Shown one piece after another: positions 32,467 to 40,912 of a stretch of 64,000 bases of DNA. Source of the stretch: JBFMFH01 sp964481395 (GTDB lineage: Bacteria; Acidobacteriota; Vicinamibacteria; Vicinamibacterales; JAKQTR01); the NCBI GenBank assembly GCA_964481395.1, contig CAYZYG010000004.1:28769-92768 (forward strand), read 5' to 3'. The number at the start of each line of letters is the position of its first letter. Position 1 is the first letter of the stretch. The notes under the pieces were generated by a model. That model was not told the origin of the DNA and searched no databases. It worked only from the letters and a program-made list of their open reading frames with translations. The translations under genes and the position numbers were made by a program.

Positions 32467-35197
32467 GTCTCTTGTTCCCGACCTGCGGGACTTCGCGCTG
32501 CAATTCGACCAGATCGACCGAGTCGGCCGCCTGTCCGAGCAGGTGCTCCGCGAAGTAGTCGGCCCGGAGCCAGAAGAAGTAGTCGTTCATCGGCCCAAAG
32601 CCATGTCGCTGGCCGGGCATGATGAAGAAGTCGAACCGCTTGTTGGCCTTGATGAGGGCGTCGGCCACGCGCAGCGTCCCGGCCATGTGCACGTTGTCGT
32701 CCATGTCGCCGGTGACCAGCAGCAGCCGCCCCTTGAGGTTCTTCGCGATCTCCGAGTTCTTCTCGATGCTGTACTCGAACTTGACCTTGCCGTCCTTGTC
32801 GGTCACTTCCTTCACGCCGTGGTGCTTTTCGCTCCACCACCGGTTGTAGACGTTGTTCTCGTGGTTGCCCGACGACGAGACGGCGACTTTGAAGAAATCG
32901 GGGTAGACCAGCATCGCTGCCGTCGACATGAAGCCGCCGCCCGAGTGCCCGTAGATCCCGACGAGGTTCTGGTCGATCCACGGGTGGCGACGGGCGAGCT
33001 GCTCGACGGCGGCCTTCTTGTCGGCCAGCCCGTAGTCCCGCAGGTTGCCGTACCCGAAGGCATGGTACCAGTTGGACCGCTGCGGGTTGCCTCCCCGGTT
33101 CCCCACCTCGATGACGACGAAGCCGAGTTGAGCGAGGGCCACGTTGGCCTGCCGCGGCGAGAACGTCTTCGTCACGCTCTCGGTCTGCGGACCGGGGTAC
33201 ACGTAGAGGATGATCGGGTATCGCTTCTCGGGATCGAAGTCGAACGGCTTGTACATCGTCCCGTACAGGTCCGTGACTCCGTCATCCGCCTTGACCTGGA
33301 AGCGCTCGGGGAACTTGAAGCCGGCGTCGGTGAGCGCCGTGACGTCGGTCTTCTCGAGGTCCGTGATCTTCGCGCCGGCCGCGTCGAACAGTTGCGACTC
33401 CGGCGCCGTGTCGACCGTCGAGAAGGTATTGATCCAGAACTTCCCGGAATCCGACATTGTCGCCGCGTGCGACGCGTTGCCGGGGTTGAGGAGCTTCAGG
33501 CCCGTGCCGTCGAGGTTCACCCGGTAGAAGTGGGTGAAGTAGGGATCTTCTCCGGGCTCCCGGTGGTTGGCGGTGAAGTACATCACGCGCAGTTTTTCGT
33601 CCACGTATGCGATGGGGCCCGTGACGAACTCGCCGGCTGTGATCTGGTTCTTCAACGTGCCGTCCGCCCCGAACAGGTAGTAGTGGCCCCATCCGTCCCG
33701 CTCGGACCAGTGGATGAACTCCTGACCGTTGCCCAGCGTCCACAGCGGCTGTGTTTCGATGTAGGTGTTGAGCCGTTCCTCGATGATGGTCTTCACGTCG
33801 CCGCTCGTCGTGTCCGCCACGCACACGTCGATGCGGTGCAGATCGCGGCTCGACCGCGAGAAGAACATCTTGTCGGACGTGTCCGAGAGCCACTTCGGCT
33901 CGGTCTTCTCCCTGTCGCGCTCGCGGGCGGTCGAACGGGCCGTGGCGACCTGGATGCTCTGGTCCTTGAAAGCGTCCGCCTTGACCCTGATGCGGGACCT
34001 CGCGCCACGGTCGAAGATGAGCAGTTCGGCCTGGTCGACGTGCTCCTCACCAGGCATGGCGTAGCGGTACGTCTCGAGCTTCGGCCTGGGATTGGCGAGC
34101 GAGTTGATCACCCAGAGATCGGCCACCTTGCGCTGGTCGTTCCTGACCATGGAGAACTTCGTGGAGTCCTTGGCCCAGTGGGCCGTGATGGCCGGCACGC
34201 GCGGGCCGTCCTTGTGCTTGGTGTCGCCTTTCTGGAACTTCTTGAGCTGCGTCTTGGCCTGGTCGTTCAGGCGCCGCGCGAAGCTGTAGTGCTCTTCCCC
34301 GTCGGTCGTGAGCTGCACTTCCTGGATCGTGGCGTCGCCGAAGTCCTTGAGGGCTTTCTGGTAGTTCTCGGCGTCCATCATGAAGAGGTTGTGACCGCGC
34401 GCGAAGAGCACGGTCTTGTCGTCCGGCGAGATCTGCGCCCAGCCGGGCTTATCCGGATCGGGCTTGAAGTCCGGGAGCAGCGCGATCGTGCCCGTCGCCA
34501 GGTCGTACTCGAAGTACAGGGTCTTCGTCGTCTTCGGCGGCTCGGCCTCTTCCTCGGCCGCCCCTCCCTCTTTCTTCTCCTTCTTGACGTCTTGCTTCTC
34601 TTCCTCCTTCTTCTGTTGCTCTGTCTTTTCTTCTGTCTTCTTCACCTCCTCCTTCTTGATCTCCTCCGTCTTGACGTCCTTCTTCTCTCCTGTCTCCTGA
34701 CTCCTGACGCCTGACTCCTTATCCTCGACCTTCTCCCCCACGATCTTCGCGTCCTTCGGCACCTCCAATTCGAAGCGGATGGCCGTGTCGTTCTTCGTCC
34801 ACTTCATCGTCGACGGCTGTATCGGGAGGTGCTGTGAGTCGTAGGGGATGCGCGTGATGTTCGTCAACATCGCGGCCATCTTCGCGTTGTCCCAGAGCGG
34901 GGCCTTGGTCCGCTTGATCGGGTCGACCAGCATGAACGTGCGCCCCTGCGCCGTCTCGAAGGCGTACCAGAAGCGATCGCTGGTCTCCGCCCAGCGGGGA
35001 GAGACGGACGTGTCGAACACGAGCTTGCCGACCTTCGAGGCCATCCACCTCGCGGCCAGTTCGTAGTTGGGTTTGGCCAGCGGGCGCTCCTGGGCCAGAA
35101 GGGCAGGCGACGACAGCATGAGTCCGAATGCGAACGCGACGACCAAGACGCGCCCGATGGCAGGCACAGCGCTCCCGCGGCGTGCAGACAATCGCAT
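32444..35197 (-). CDS. S9-family prolyl oligopeptidase / DPP4-like secreted peptidase
   Basis: 917 residues from ATG 35197 with AGGAGGAAG upstream. The signal ends near PALLAQ (~36). A propeller domain is followed by the alpha/beta-hydrolase domain with nucleophile GIYGHSGGGFM, GDMDDNVH (Asp) and PGQRHGFG (His), and the RGGNPQRS stretch. It removes dipeptides, typically after proline, outside the cytoplasm. A very charged insert (~150-215, runs of K and E such as EEIKKEEVKKTEEKTEQQKK) interrupts the propeller; part of it (ESGVRSQETGEKKD) is encoded by a heptanucleotide array. The last nine residues come from the 3' array. Confidence 0.9.
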   Translation of the reverse strand: MRLSARRGSAVPAIGRVLVVAFAFGLMLSSPALLAQERPLAKPNYELAARWMASKVGKLVFDTSVSPRWAETSDRFWYAFETAQGRTFMLVDPIKRTKAPLWDNAKMAAMLTNITRIPYDSQHLPIQPSTMKWTKNDTAIRFELEVPKDAKIVGEKVEDKESGVRSQETGEKKDVKTEEIKKEEVKKTEEKTEQQKKEEEKQDVKKEKKEGGAAEEEAEPPKTTKTLYFEYDLATGTIALLPDFKPDPDKPGWAQISPDDKTVLFARGHNLFMMDAENYQKALKDFGDATIQEVQLTTDGEEHYSFARRLNDQAKTQLKKFQKGDTKHKDGPRVPAITAHWAKDSTKFSMVRNDQRKVADLWVINSLANPRPKLETYRYAMPGEEHVDQAELLIFDRGARSRIRVKADAFKDQSIQVATARSTARERDREKTEPKWLSDTSDKMFFSRSSRDLHRIDVCVADTTSGDVKTIIEERLNTYIETQPLWTLGNGQEFIHWSERDGWGHYYLFGADGTLKNQITAGEFVTGPIAYVDEKLRVMYFTANHREPGEDPYFTHFYRVNLDGTGLKLLNPGNASHAATMSDSGKFWINTFSTVDTAPESQLFDAAGAKITDLEKTDVTALTDAGFKFPERFQVKADDGVTDLYGTMYKPFDFDPEKRYPIILYVYPGPQTESVTKTFSPRQANVALAQLGFVVIEVGNRGGNPQRSNWYHAFGYGNLRDYGLADKKAAVEQLARRHPWIDQNLVGIYGHSGGGFMSTAAMLVYPDFFKVAVSSSGNHENNVYNRWWSEKHHGVKEVTDKDGKVKFEYSIEKNSEIAKNLKGRLLLVTGDMDDNVHMAGTLRVADALIKANKRFDFFIMPGQRHGFGPMNDYFFWLRADYFAEHLLGQAADSVDLVELQREVPQVGNKRQGAGVRR
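34685..34720. repeat. Heptanucleotide array inside the S9 peptidase gene
   Basis: TCTCCTG, TCTCCTG, ACTCCTG, ACGCCTG, ACTCCTT: five 7-bp units within coding sequence, at one edge of the charged insert. Confidence 0.8.
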
Positions 35198-35216
35198 GGA
35201 ACTTCCTCCTCGATTA

Positions 35217-35373
35217 GACGTCTTGAAGGCTGGGATCTTGGGCACTCGAGTCACGTTTCGCTGCGGCCTTCAAGACGTCTACGCCCCGCCGTCGGCGGGG
35301 CAAAGCCAATACTGTGACCTAGCGAGGCGAAGCCGTCACGACAGGACTCGGCGGTCTCAGGCGCAGCCTCGCC
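35217..35373. repeat. Dispersed palindromic repeat, full copy
   Basis: It has the same block order as 2178-2473: GACGTCTTGAAGG, the inverted CCTTCAAGACGTC, the GCCCCGCCGTCGGCGGGGC hairpin, TGTGACCTAGCGAGGCGAAG, and GGCGCAGCCTCGC. It lies upstream of the S9 gene in the same orientation as the other copy lies upstream of the flavoprotein gene. The remaining bases up to 35636 show no gene or clear signal. Confidence 0.85.
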
Positions 35374-35636
35374 AGGTCTGGGCGGCCTGAGGGACGGTGC
35401 GGCCGCCGGAAAAATTGTAGCCCGGTTTCGCTGCCGGACCTCCAGTGGCCCGCCGAGCTACGAACCCGGGAGGAACCCCGTCCAAAGTCGGGGTTTCCTG
35501 GGGAGGTCCTGGGGCTTGCAGACGGGCATCCGACTTGCGAGAATGCTGGTGCACGCCACCAGCCCCCAGCCGGAGGCCTCGCCGGACGGCACTTGTCTGT
35601 GCGGTCGTCGGGGAGAGCCGGCACCCGGAGTCAGCT

Positions 35637-36770
35637 ATGTTCCAACCTGCCCATCGCCGGCTGGCGGTGTCGCTCGTCTGCCCGCCCGCGGCCGTTTTGC
35701 TGTGGCTCGTGCTGCCGCAGGCCGCCGACGCCCAGACGACGCCCTCGCTTCGGACGAACGCCGACGTCTACGGTGCGGCCTGCTCCCACTGTCACGGCCC
35801 GGCTGGCCGCGGCGTGCCGGCAGCGCGCCTGGACCTGCCTCTTGATCCGCCTGACTTCACCAACTGCTCGTTCGCGACCCGCGAGCCGGACGGGGACTGG
35901 GGCGCGATCGTCGCCGAAGGCGGGCCGGTCCGCGGTTTTCACCGGATGATGCCGGCCTTCGGCGACGCGCTCACCAGCGAAGAGATTCAGCAGGCGCTCG
36001 ATCATGTCCGCACGTTCTGCGGGGATCGTGCGTGGCCGCGCGGCGAGCTGAATCTGCCGCGGGCCCTCGTCACCGAGAAGGCCTACCCCGAGGACGAACT
36101 GGTCGTGACGACGGCGATTGCGACCGAGGGCGATGGTTCAGCCACGACGAAGCTGATCTACGAGAAGCGCTTCGGCGCGCGGAATCAGGTCGAGTTCGTC
36201 GTGCCCATCGCCGCGAGCGGCCGTGAGGGTGGCAGCTGGCAGGGCGGGCTCGGCGACATGGCCGTCGCCGTGAAGCGCGCGCTGGCGCACAGCCACCGCC
36301 GCGGCTCCATTCTGAGCGCCACGGCCGAGATGATCTTCCCGACGGGCGACTCGGCGCGGGGCCTCGGGAAGGGCTATCCGGTGTTCGAGCCGTTCGTCAC
36401 GTTCGGCCAGATTCTGCCGCGGGACAGCTTCGTCCAGTTCCAGGGCGGATTCGAGTTCCCGACCTCGGACGCGGGCGCGAACGAGGCCTTCTGGCGCGTC
36501 GCCGTTGGAAAGAGCTTCGCCCAGAACGGGGGCACGGGACGCACCTGGTCGCCGATGATCGAGATCCTCGGAGCCAAGGAACTCGTGGACCACGAGCGCG
36601 TGCAGTGGGATCTCGTGCCCCAGGTGCAGGTGACGCTCAACACGCGCCAGCACATCATGCTCAACGTGGGCGTGCGGCTTCCGGTCACGGACCGGGGCCC
36701 GCGCTCGACACAGTTTGTCATGTACCTGCTGTGGGACTGGTTCGACGGCGGGTTCTTCGACGGGTGGTAG
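35637..36770 (+). CDS. Monohaem cytochrome c fused to a predicted outer-membrane beta-barrel
   Basis: 377 residues from ATG 35637. After a signal (cleavage near AADAQ, ~33) comes a class I cytochrome c domain: CSHCH at 49-53 and a likely distal Met in MMPAFGDALTSEEIQQ (~110), ending ~128. Residues ~150-377 alternate polar and hydrophobic positions in amphipathic strands (TTAIATEGDGSATTKLIYEK, RDSFVQFQGGFEFPTSDAGA, NTRQHIMLNVGVRLPV), like the short 'transporter / MetA-pathway' barrels. A pentahaem cytochrome gene follows nine bases later. Together they suggest an electron path across the outer membrane. The fusion is unusual; the barrel call is by pattern only. Confidence 0.7.
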   Translation: MFQPAHRRLAVSLVCPPAAVLLWLVLPQAADAQTTPSLRTNADVYGAACSHCHGPAGRGVPAARLDLPLDPPDFTNCSFATREPDGDWGAIVAEGGPVRGFHRMMPAFGDALTSEEIQQALDHVRTFCGDRAWPRGELNLPRALVTEKAYPEDELVVTTAIATEGDGSATTKLIYEKRFGARNQVEFVVPIAASGREGGSWQGGLGDMAVAVKRALAHSHRRGSILSATAEMIFPTGDSARGLGKGYPVFEPFVTFGQILPRDSFVQFQGGFEFPTSDAGANEAFWRVAVGKSFAQNGGTGRTWSPMIEILGAKELVDHERVQWDLVPQVQVTLNTRQHIMLNVGVRLPVTDRGPRSTQFVMYLLWDWFDGGFFDGW

Positions 36771-36779
36771 GAGGCCGCG

Positions 36780-38417
36780 ATGCGTAGACTCACCGCGATG
36801 TCATTGGTGCTCGTGGCCGCTCTGACGACAGCCGCTGCGCTGCCGCTCGCCTCGGGCCAGGGCGGCCCGCCTCAGGGCATCCAGACTCCCACCCTCGTCA
36901 CGGCCGAGACCTGTCTCGCCTGCCACACCGGTCTCGTGTCGCGCACGGGACGCGACGTGTCGTTCGGCGGGTCGTGGCGTGCCTCGATGATGGCGAACGC
37001 GGCGCGCGATCCGTACTGGCAGGCCGGCGTCCGCCGCGAAGTCCTGGACCATCCGACGCACCAGGCCGAGATCGAGCACGAGTGCAGCGCCTGCCACATG
37101 CCGGCGGCGCGCTATCTGGCCAAGATCGCCGGCAGGCACGGCGAGGTGTTCGCGAATCTGCCCGTCGGCGAGTCCGGCGCGCCCGACGCGGCGCTGGCAG
37201 CCGACGGCGTCAGCTGCTCGCTCTGCCACCAGATCGCGAATGAGGGCCTGGGCGACCGCTCCACCTTCACCGCGGGATTCAAGCTGGAGACCGCAGCCGG
37301 CGCCGCGGCGCCGCGCATCCTCGGGCCCTTCGAGGTGGACGCGGGGCGGACGCGCATCATGCACTCGGCGTCCGCGTTCACGCCCGCGAAGGCGGCACAC
37401 ATGCAGGAGTCCGGCGTGTGCGCGAGCTGCCACACGCTGATCACGACGTCGTTCGGGCCAGACGGCCAGCCCACCGGCCAACTCCCCGAGCAGGTGCCGT
37501 ACCTCGAGTGGGAACACAGCACCTACCGCACGACGAAGAGCTGCCAGGCCTGCCACATGACGGAGTACCCGGAAGACACGCCGGTGAGCGGCGTCCTCGG
37601 AGAAGCCAGGGCGAACGTCTCGGCCCACAGCTTCGTGGGCGGCAACTTCTTCATGAAGCGCGTGCTCAACCGCTACCGGGGCGAACTCGGCGTCGAGGCG
37701 AGGCCGGAGGAACTCGACAGTTCGGCGCGCGAGACCGAGGCTCACCTCGCTGCCGAGGCCGCGACGCTGAACGTGGCGGGCGCGTCGCTGTCGGGGAGCC
37801 GCCTGACGGCCGACGTGGTCGTCACGAACCGCGCCGGGCACAAGCTGCCGACGGCCTACCCCTCGCGCCGCGCCTGGCTTCACGTCGTCGTCCGCGATGC
37901 CGCCGGAGGCATCGTGTTCGAGTCCGGCGCCTTCGACCGGACGGGCCGAATCGCCGGCAACGACAACGACGAAGACGGCGCGAAGTACGAACCGCACTAC
38001 ACGGAAATCAGCAGGCCGGACCAGGTGCAGGTCTACGAGCCGATCCTCGGCGATCCGGGCGGGCGGGTCACGACGGGCCTGCTCACGGCGAACCAGTATC
38101 TCAAGGACAACCGCCTGCTGCCGGACGGTTTCGACAAAGCGACGGCCTCGAACGACGTCGCCGTCCACGGCTCCGCGCTCACGGACGTGGATTTCGCCGC
38201 GGGCGGGGACCGCGTGCGCTACACCATCGACGTCGGCTCGGCTCAGGGCCCGTTCACCATCACGGCTGAGCTGTACTATCAGTCGATCGGGTATCGCTGG
38301 GCCAGGAACCTCGAGGCGCGCGACACCTTCGAGGCCAGACGCTTCCTGCGCTACTGGAACGAGATGGCGTCAGGCTCGGCCGCCGTGCTGGCGAGCGCCG
38401 CGATCACCGTCAGGTAG
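36780..38417 (+). CDS. Secreted pentahaem cytochrome c (cytochrome c554-like)
   Basis: 545 residues; the TAGGAGG around the previous stop is its ribosome site. The signal ends near ASGQ (~27). Five CXXCH motifs: CLACH (45), CSACH (102), CSLCH (146), CASCH (214) and CQACH (255). Extra histidines (HQAEIEHE, MHSASAF, SAHSF) could be distal ligands. The C-terminal half (~300-545) has no haem and looks like a beta-sandwich (NRAGHKLPTAYPSRRAWLHV), as in several multihaem proteins from soil bacteria. It is probably periplasmic or cell-surface and partners with the upstream cytochrome-barrel protein. Confidence 0.85.
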   Translation: MRRLTAMSLVLVAALTTAAALPLASGQGGPPQGIQTPTLVTAETCLACHTGLVSRTGRDVSFGGSWRASMMANAARDPYWQAGVRREVLDHPTHQAEIEHECSACHMPAARYLAKIAGRHGEVFANLPVGESGAPDAALAADGVSCSLCHQIANEGLGDRSTFTAGFKLETAAGAAAPRILGPFEVDAGRTRIMHSASAFTPAKAAHMQESGVCASCHTLITTSFGPDGQPTGQLPEQVPYLEWEHSTYRTTKSCQACHMTEYPEDTPVSGVLGEARANVSAHSFVGGNFFMKRVLNRYRGELGVEARPEELDSSARETEAHLAAEAATLNVAGASLSGSRLTADVVVTNRAGHKLPTAYPSRRAWLHVVVRDAAGGIVFESGAFDRTGRIAGNDNDEDGAKYEPHYTEISRPDQVQVYEPILGDPGGRVTTGLLTANQYLKDNRLLPDGFDKATASNDVAVHGSALTDVDFAAGGDRVRYTIDVGSAQGPFTITAELYYQSIGYRWARNLEARDTFEARRFLRYWNEMASGSAAVLASAAITVR

Positions 38418-38617
38418 CAGCGCCTGTGGGCGAGCGCCTGCCTCCATGCGCAGTGCGGACGTATCCGGGCGCTCGAAGTAGGTGATCGCCTTCAGGCTGT
38501 ACTGGCGGTGTGGCCGATTCCGCGCTGGGGCCGGACGCTGCGGCGGGTCGGCACGCCCGATCCAGCGCCGCAGCGGGTGTTTCGATGACGTGCCAGCCGC
38601 CCGCCGGGCTGACCGCG

Positions 38618-39634
38618 TCACTCGCTCACGTCCTCCAGTCCCAGCACCGGCTTGATGTACGCGTAGAGACCCGGCGAGCCGCCCGTGTGGACGAAGAGGA
38701 CGTTCTCCCCTTTGCGAAAGTAGCCACGGCGGCTGAGGTCGATGAGCCCTGCCATGGCCTTGCCGGTGTACACCGGATCCAGGAGGATCCCCTCGGTCTT
38801 GGCCATCAGGTTGACCGCCTCAACCATTTTCTTGTTGGGGACCGAGTACTTGGGCCGCCAGTAATCGCCAAAGCTGACTACGGCGTCGGCAGGAATACTC
38901 TCTCGAATGCCCACGCGCTCCGCCGTCCGCTGGGCGAGATCGTGGACCATGGGGTTCTGGTCCTGCGGATCGCGGCTGACGCCGATCCCGACAATCGGGA
39001 TGTTCATGTTGCACCCGAAGAAACCCGCGATCAGGCCCGCATGGGTTCCGGTGCTGCCGGAGGGAACCACGACCCGGTCGATACGGAGGTGTTTCTCGAA
39101 CAACTGGTTCTGAATCTCCTGAGCGCAGGCGACGTAGCCGGTTGCGCCGATCGGGTTGGATCCGCCCCCGGGGATGATGTAGCCTCGGCGACCGGCGCGC
39201 TCGAGCTCGTCGGCCTGCCGTTGCATCGCGGCCATCATGTTCGAGCCGCCTGGCACCACGTCGATGTGCTCGACGCCGAGAAGGCGGAAGAGGAAGTTGT
39301 TTCCGCTCGCCTCGGGGTTGTAGCTGCCCGGGACGCGTTCCTCCAGGACCAGGCGGCATTTCAGCCCCTCCTTGACCGCGGCCGCCAGCGTCAGGCGGCA
39401 GTGGTTGGACTGGACCGCGCCGCAGGTAATGAGGGTGTCGGCCTTCTGTTCGAGCGCATCGGCGACCAGGAACTCCAGCTTGCGGGTCTTGTTGCCGCCG
39501 GCGGTCAGACCCAGCAGGTCGTCACGCTTGACGTAGATATTGGGCCCGCCAACTGCCTGGGTGAAATGCGGCAGAAACTCGAGTGGGGTTTCTCCGTCCG
39601 TGTAGCGTCGTCGAGGGAAAATCGCGAGGTTCAT
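38618..39634 (-). CDS. dcyD: D-cysteine desulfhydrase (PLP, ACC-deaminase family)
   Basis: 338 residues, ATG 39634 behind GAAGGAG. The PLP lysine is K49 in AGGNKTRKLE, with AVQSNHCRLTLAAA as phosphate-side contacts and VPSGSTGTHAGLIAGFF binding the cofactor phosphate. Family members include D-cysteine desulfhydrase (D-Cys to pyruvate, H2S and ammonia), ACC deaminase and L-cysteate sulfo-lyase; overall similarity and the RidA neighbour favour a D-amino-acid elimination enzyme. It is the last gene of a regulator-ridA-dcyD operon, 20 bases after ridA. The 200 bases downstream (38418-38617) show nothing certain. Confidence 0.85.
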   Translation of the reverse strand: MNLAIFPRRRYTDGETPLEFLPHFTQAVGGPNIYVKRDDLLGLTAGGNKTRKLEFLVADALEQKADTLITCGAVQSNHCRLTLAAAVKEGLKCRLVLEERVPGSYNPEASGNNFLFRLLGVEHIDVVPGGSNMMAAMQRQADELERAGRRGYIIPGGGSNPIGATGYVACAQEIQNQLFEKHLRIDRVVVPSGSTGTHAGLIAGFFGCNMNIPIVGIGVSRDPQDQNPMVHDLAQRTAERVGIRESIPADAVVSFGDYWRPKYSVPNKKMVEAVNLMAKTEGILLDPVYTGKAMAGLIDLSRRGYFRKGENVLFVHTGGSPGLYAYIKPVLGLEDVSE

Positions 39635-39654
39635 TCGGACTCCTTCACGTCATC

Positions 39655-40047
39655 TCAAAGGCTGACAATGGCCTCGATTTCGATGTCTGCGTTCTTCGGG
39701 AGGGCGGCCACCTGCATCGCCGATCGGGCCGGCAGGTTCGCCTGGAAGTACTCGCCATACACCTGGTTCACGGCCGCGAAGTCGGCCATGTCGGCCAGGA
39801 ACACCGTCACTTTCACGGCCCGATCGAGACGTGTCCCAGCTTCTCGGGCGATGGCTGACAGATTCTTCAGACACTGGTGGGCGTGCTCGACGATGCCCCC
39901 AGGCACAAACGCGCCCGTGGCTGGATCCACAGGCAGCTGGCCTGAGATGAAGAGCAGTTGACCAGCCGCGACGCCCTGCGAATACGGACCGATGGCGGCC
40001 GGGGCGTGTTGCGTGGATACCGGGTACGGCTCGCTGACGTTCGACAT
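39655..40047 (-). CDS. ridA: RidA-family reactive-intermediate deaminase
   Basis: 130 residues. IGPYSQGVAAGQLLFISGQL, VKVTVFLADMADFAAVN and the arginine in LPARSAMQVAALPKNADIEI are the RidA signature. RidA hydrolyses 2-aminoacrylate and related imines set free by PLP eliminases such as the adjacent desulfhydrase. It is 24 bases after the regulator gene and 20 before dcyD. Confidence 0.95.
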   Translation of the reverse strand: MSNVSEPYPVSTQHAPAAIGPYSQGVAAGQLLFISGQLPVDPATGAFVPGGIVEHAHQCLKNLSAIAREAGTRLDRAVKVTVFLADMADFAAVNQVYGEYFQANLPARSAMQVAALPKNADIEIEAIVSL

Positions 40048-40071
40048 CTCGTATGGCCTCTGTTGTGTGGA

Positions 40072-40785
40072 TTACAGTTGACCGAGACGTTGCTGTGTCT
40101 CAATGTTCTTCAGGTAGTTGTAGACGGTATAGCGTGTGACCCCTAACAGGTGTGCCACCTGGTCGACGGCCCCCCTGATCTGGAACACGCCGCTCTCCTT
40201 GAGTCCCTTGGCAAGCAGCATCTTCTCCTCAGTGGTCATGTAAGCCGCCTGTTTGCCGATCTTCGCGGCCTCCTGTTCGAACAACGCCACAATCGTCTCG
40301 CTGATGGACATGGCGAAGGTCTCGACCTTGCCGGGGCCGTTGAAGGCGTTCGCCGTCGTGGTGAAGACCTCCAGCGCATGGGCCAGGCTGAGGAAGTCAG
40401 TCATGTCGAAGTTGATGCAGAAGGCGGCTGCCACCGCCCCCGAGCCGTCGCGGATGAACACGGTCGTGGACTTCAGTGTCCGACCGTCCTTGGTCGTGGT
40501 CTTGTAGTTGTGTCTGTCGCGGATGCCTTCTCCCTCCTGTTGGAGGGCCTTCACAACCAGGTCCGTGACGGGCCCGCCGGCCCTCCGCTTCGTGACGTCG
40601 CCCGCGATGTGGCGGATCGACTTGTGGGGCTGGGAGAGATCGTGTACGACCACCTCGAAGGCTCGAGGGAAGGTCTCGACGATGGCGTCGGCTATCTGCT
40701 TCAGCGCCTGGAAGATGCTCTCCCGCTCGCCACTGCCCCCCTCGTGGGTATCGCGCAGGTCGGTCTTCGATCTTCTTTTCTGCAT
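40072..40785 (-). CDS. YheO/DauR-type transcriptional regulator
   Basis: 237 residues from ATG 40785. The N-terminal PAS-like YheO domain (FQALKQIADAIVETFPRAFE, VVVHDLSQPHKSIRHIAGDV, TKDGRTLKSTTVFIRDGSG) is followed by a C-terminal helix-turn-helix (GAVDQVAHLLGVTRYTVYNY) like that of DauR, the regulator of D-arginine catabolism in Pseudomonas. It heads the ridA-dcyD operon, so a D-amino-acid-responsive role is likely. Its target may be the TCAAC/GTTGA sites before the TonB receptor gene. The 127 bases upstream contain AGCGCT but no clear promoter. Confidence 0.88.
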   Translation of the reverse strand: MQKRRSKTDLRDTHEGGSGERESIFQALKQIADAIVETFPRAFEVVVHDLSQPHKSIRHIAGDVTKRRAGGPVTDLVVKALQQEGEGIRDRHNYKTTTKDGRTLKSTTVFIRDGSGAVAAAFCINFDMTDFLSLAHALEVFTTTANAFNGPGKVETFAMSISETIVALFEQEAAKIGKQAAYMTTEEKMLLAKGLKESGVFQIRGAVDQVAHLLGVTRYTVYNYLKNIETQQRLGQL

Positions 40786-40912
40786 GGCTCTGTTTAGCGC
40801 TATTCGACGCCGCGTGCAAGGCCGGCGCCGCCCTCGTTCCGCCCGACGACGTGCCCCCCGGTAAAAGCCATCGTGAGCCGGGGCCTTCGCGCGGATCGCG
40901 GGCAGACCAGCA

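Noticed and set aside
38370..38621. Minus-strand frame with SLKAITYFERPDTSALRM as a small gene or AbiEii-type remnant
   Set aside because: It overlaps the end of the pentahaem gene, has no ribosome site, and the likeness is too weak to support a call.
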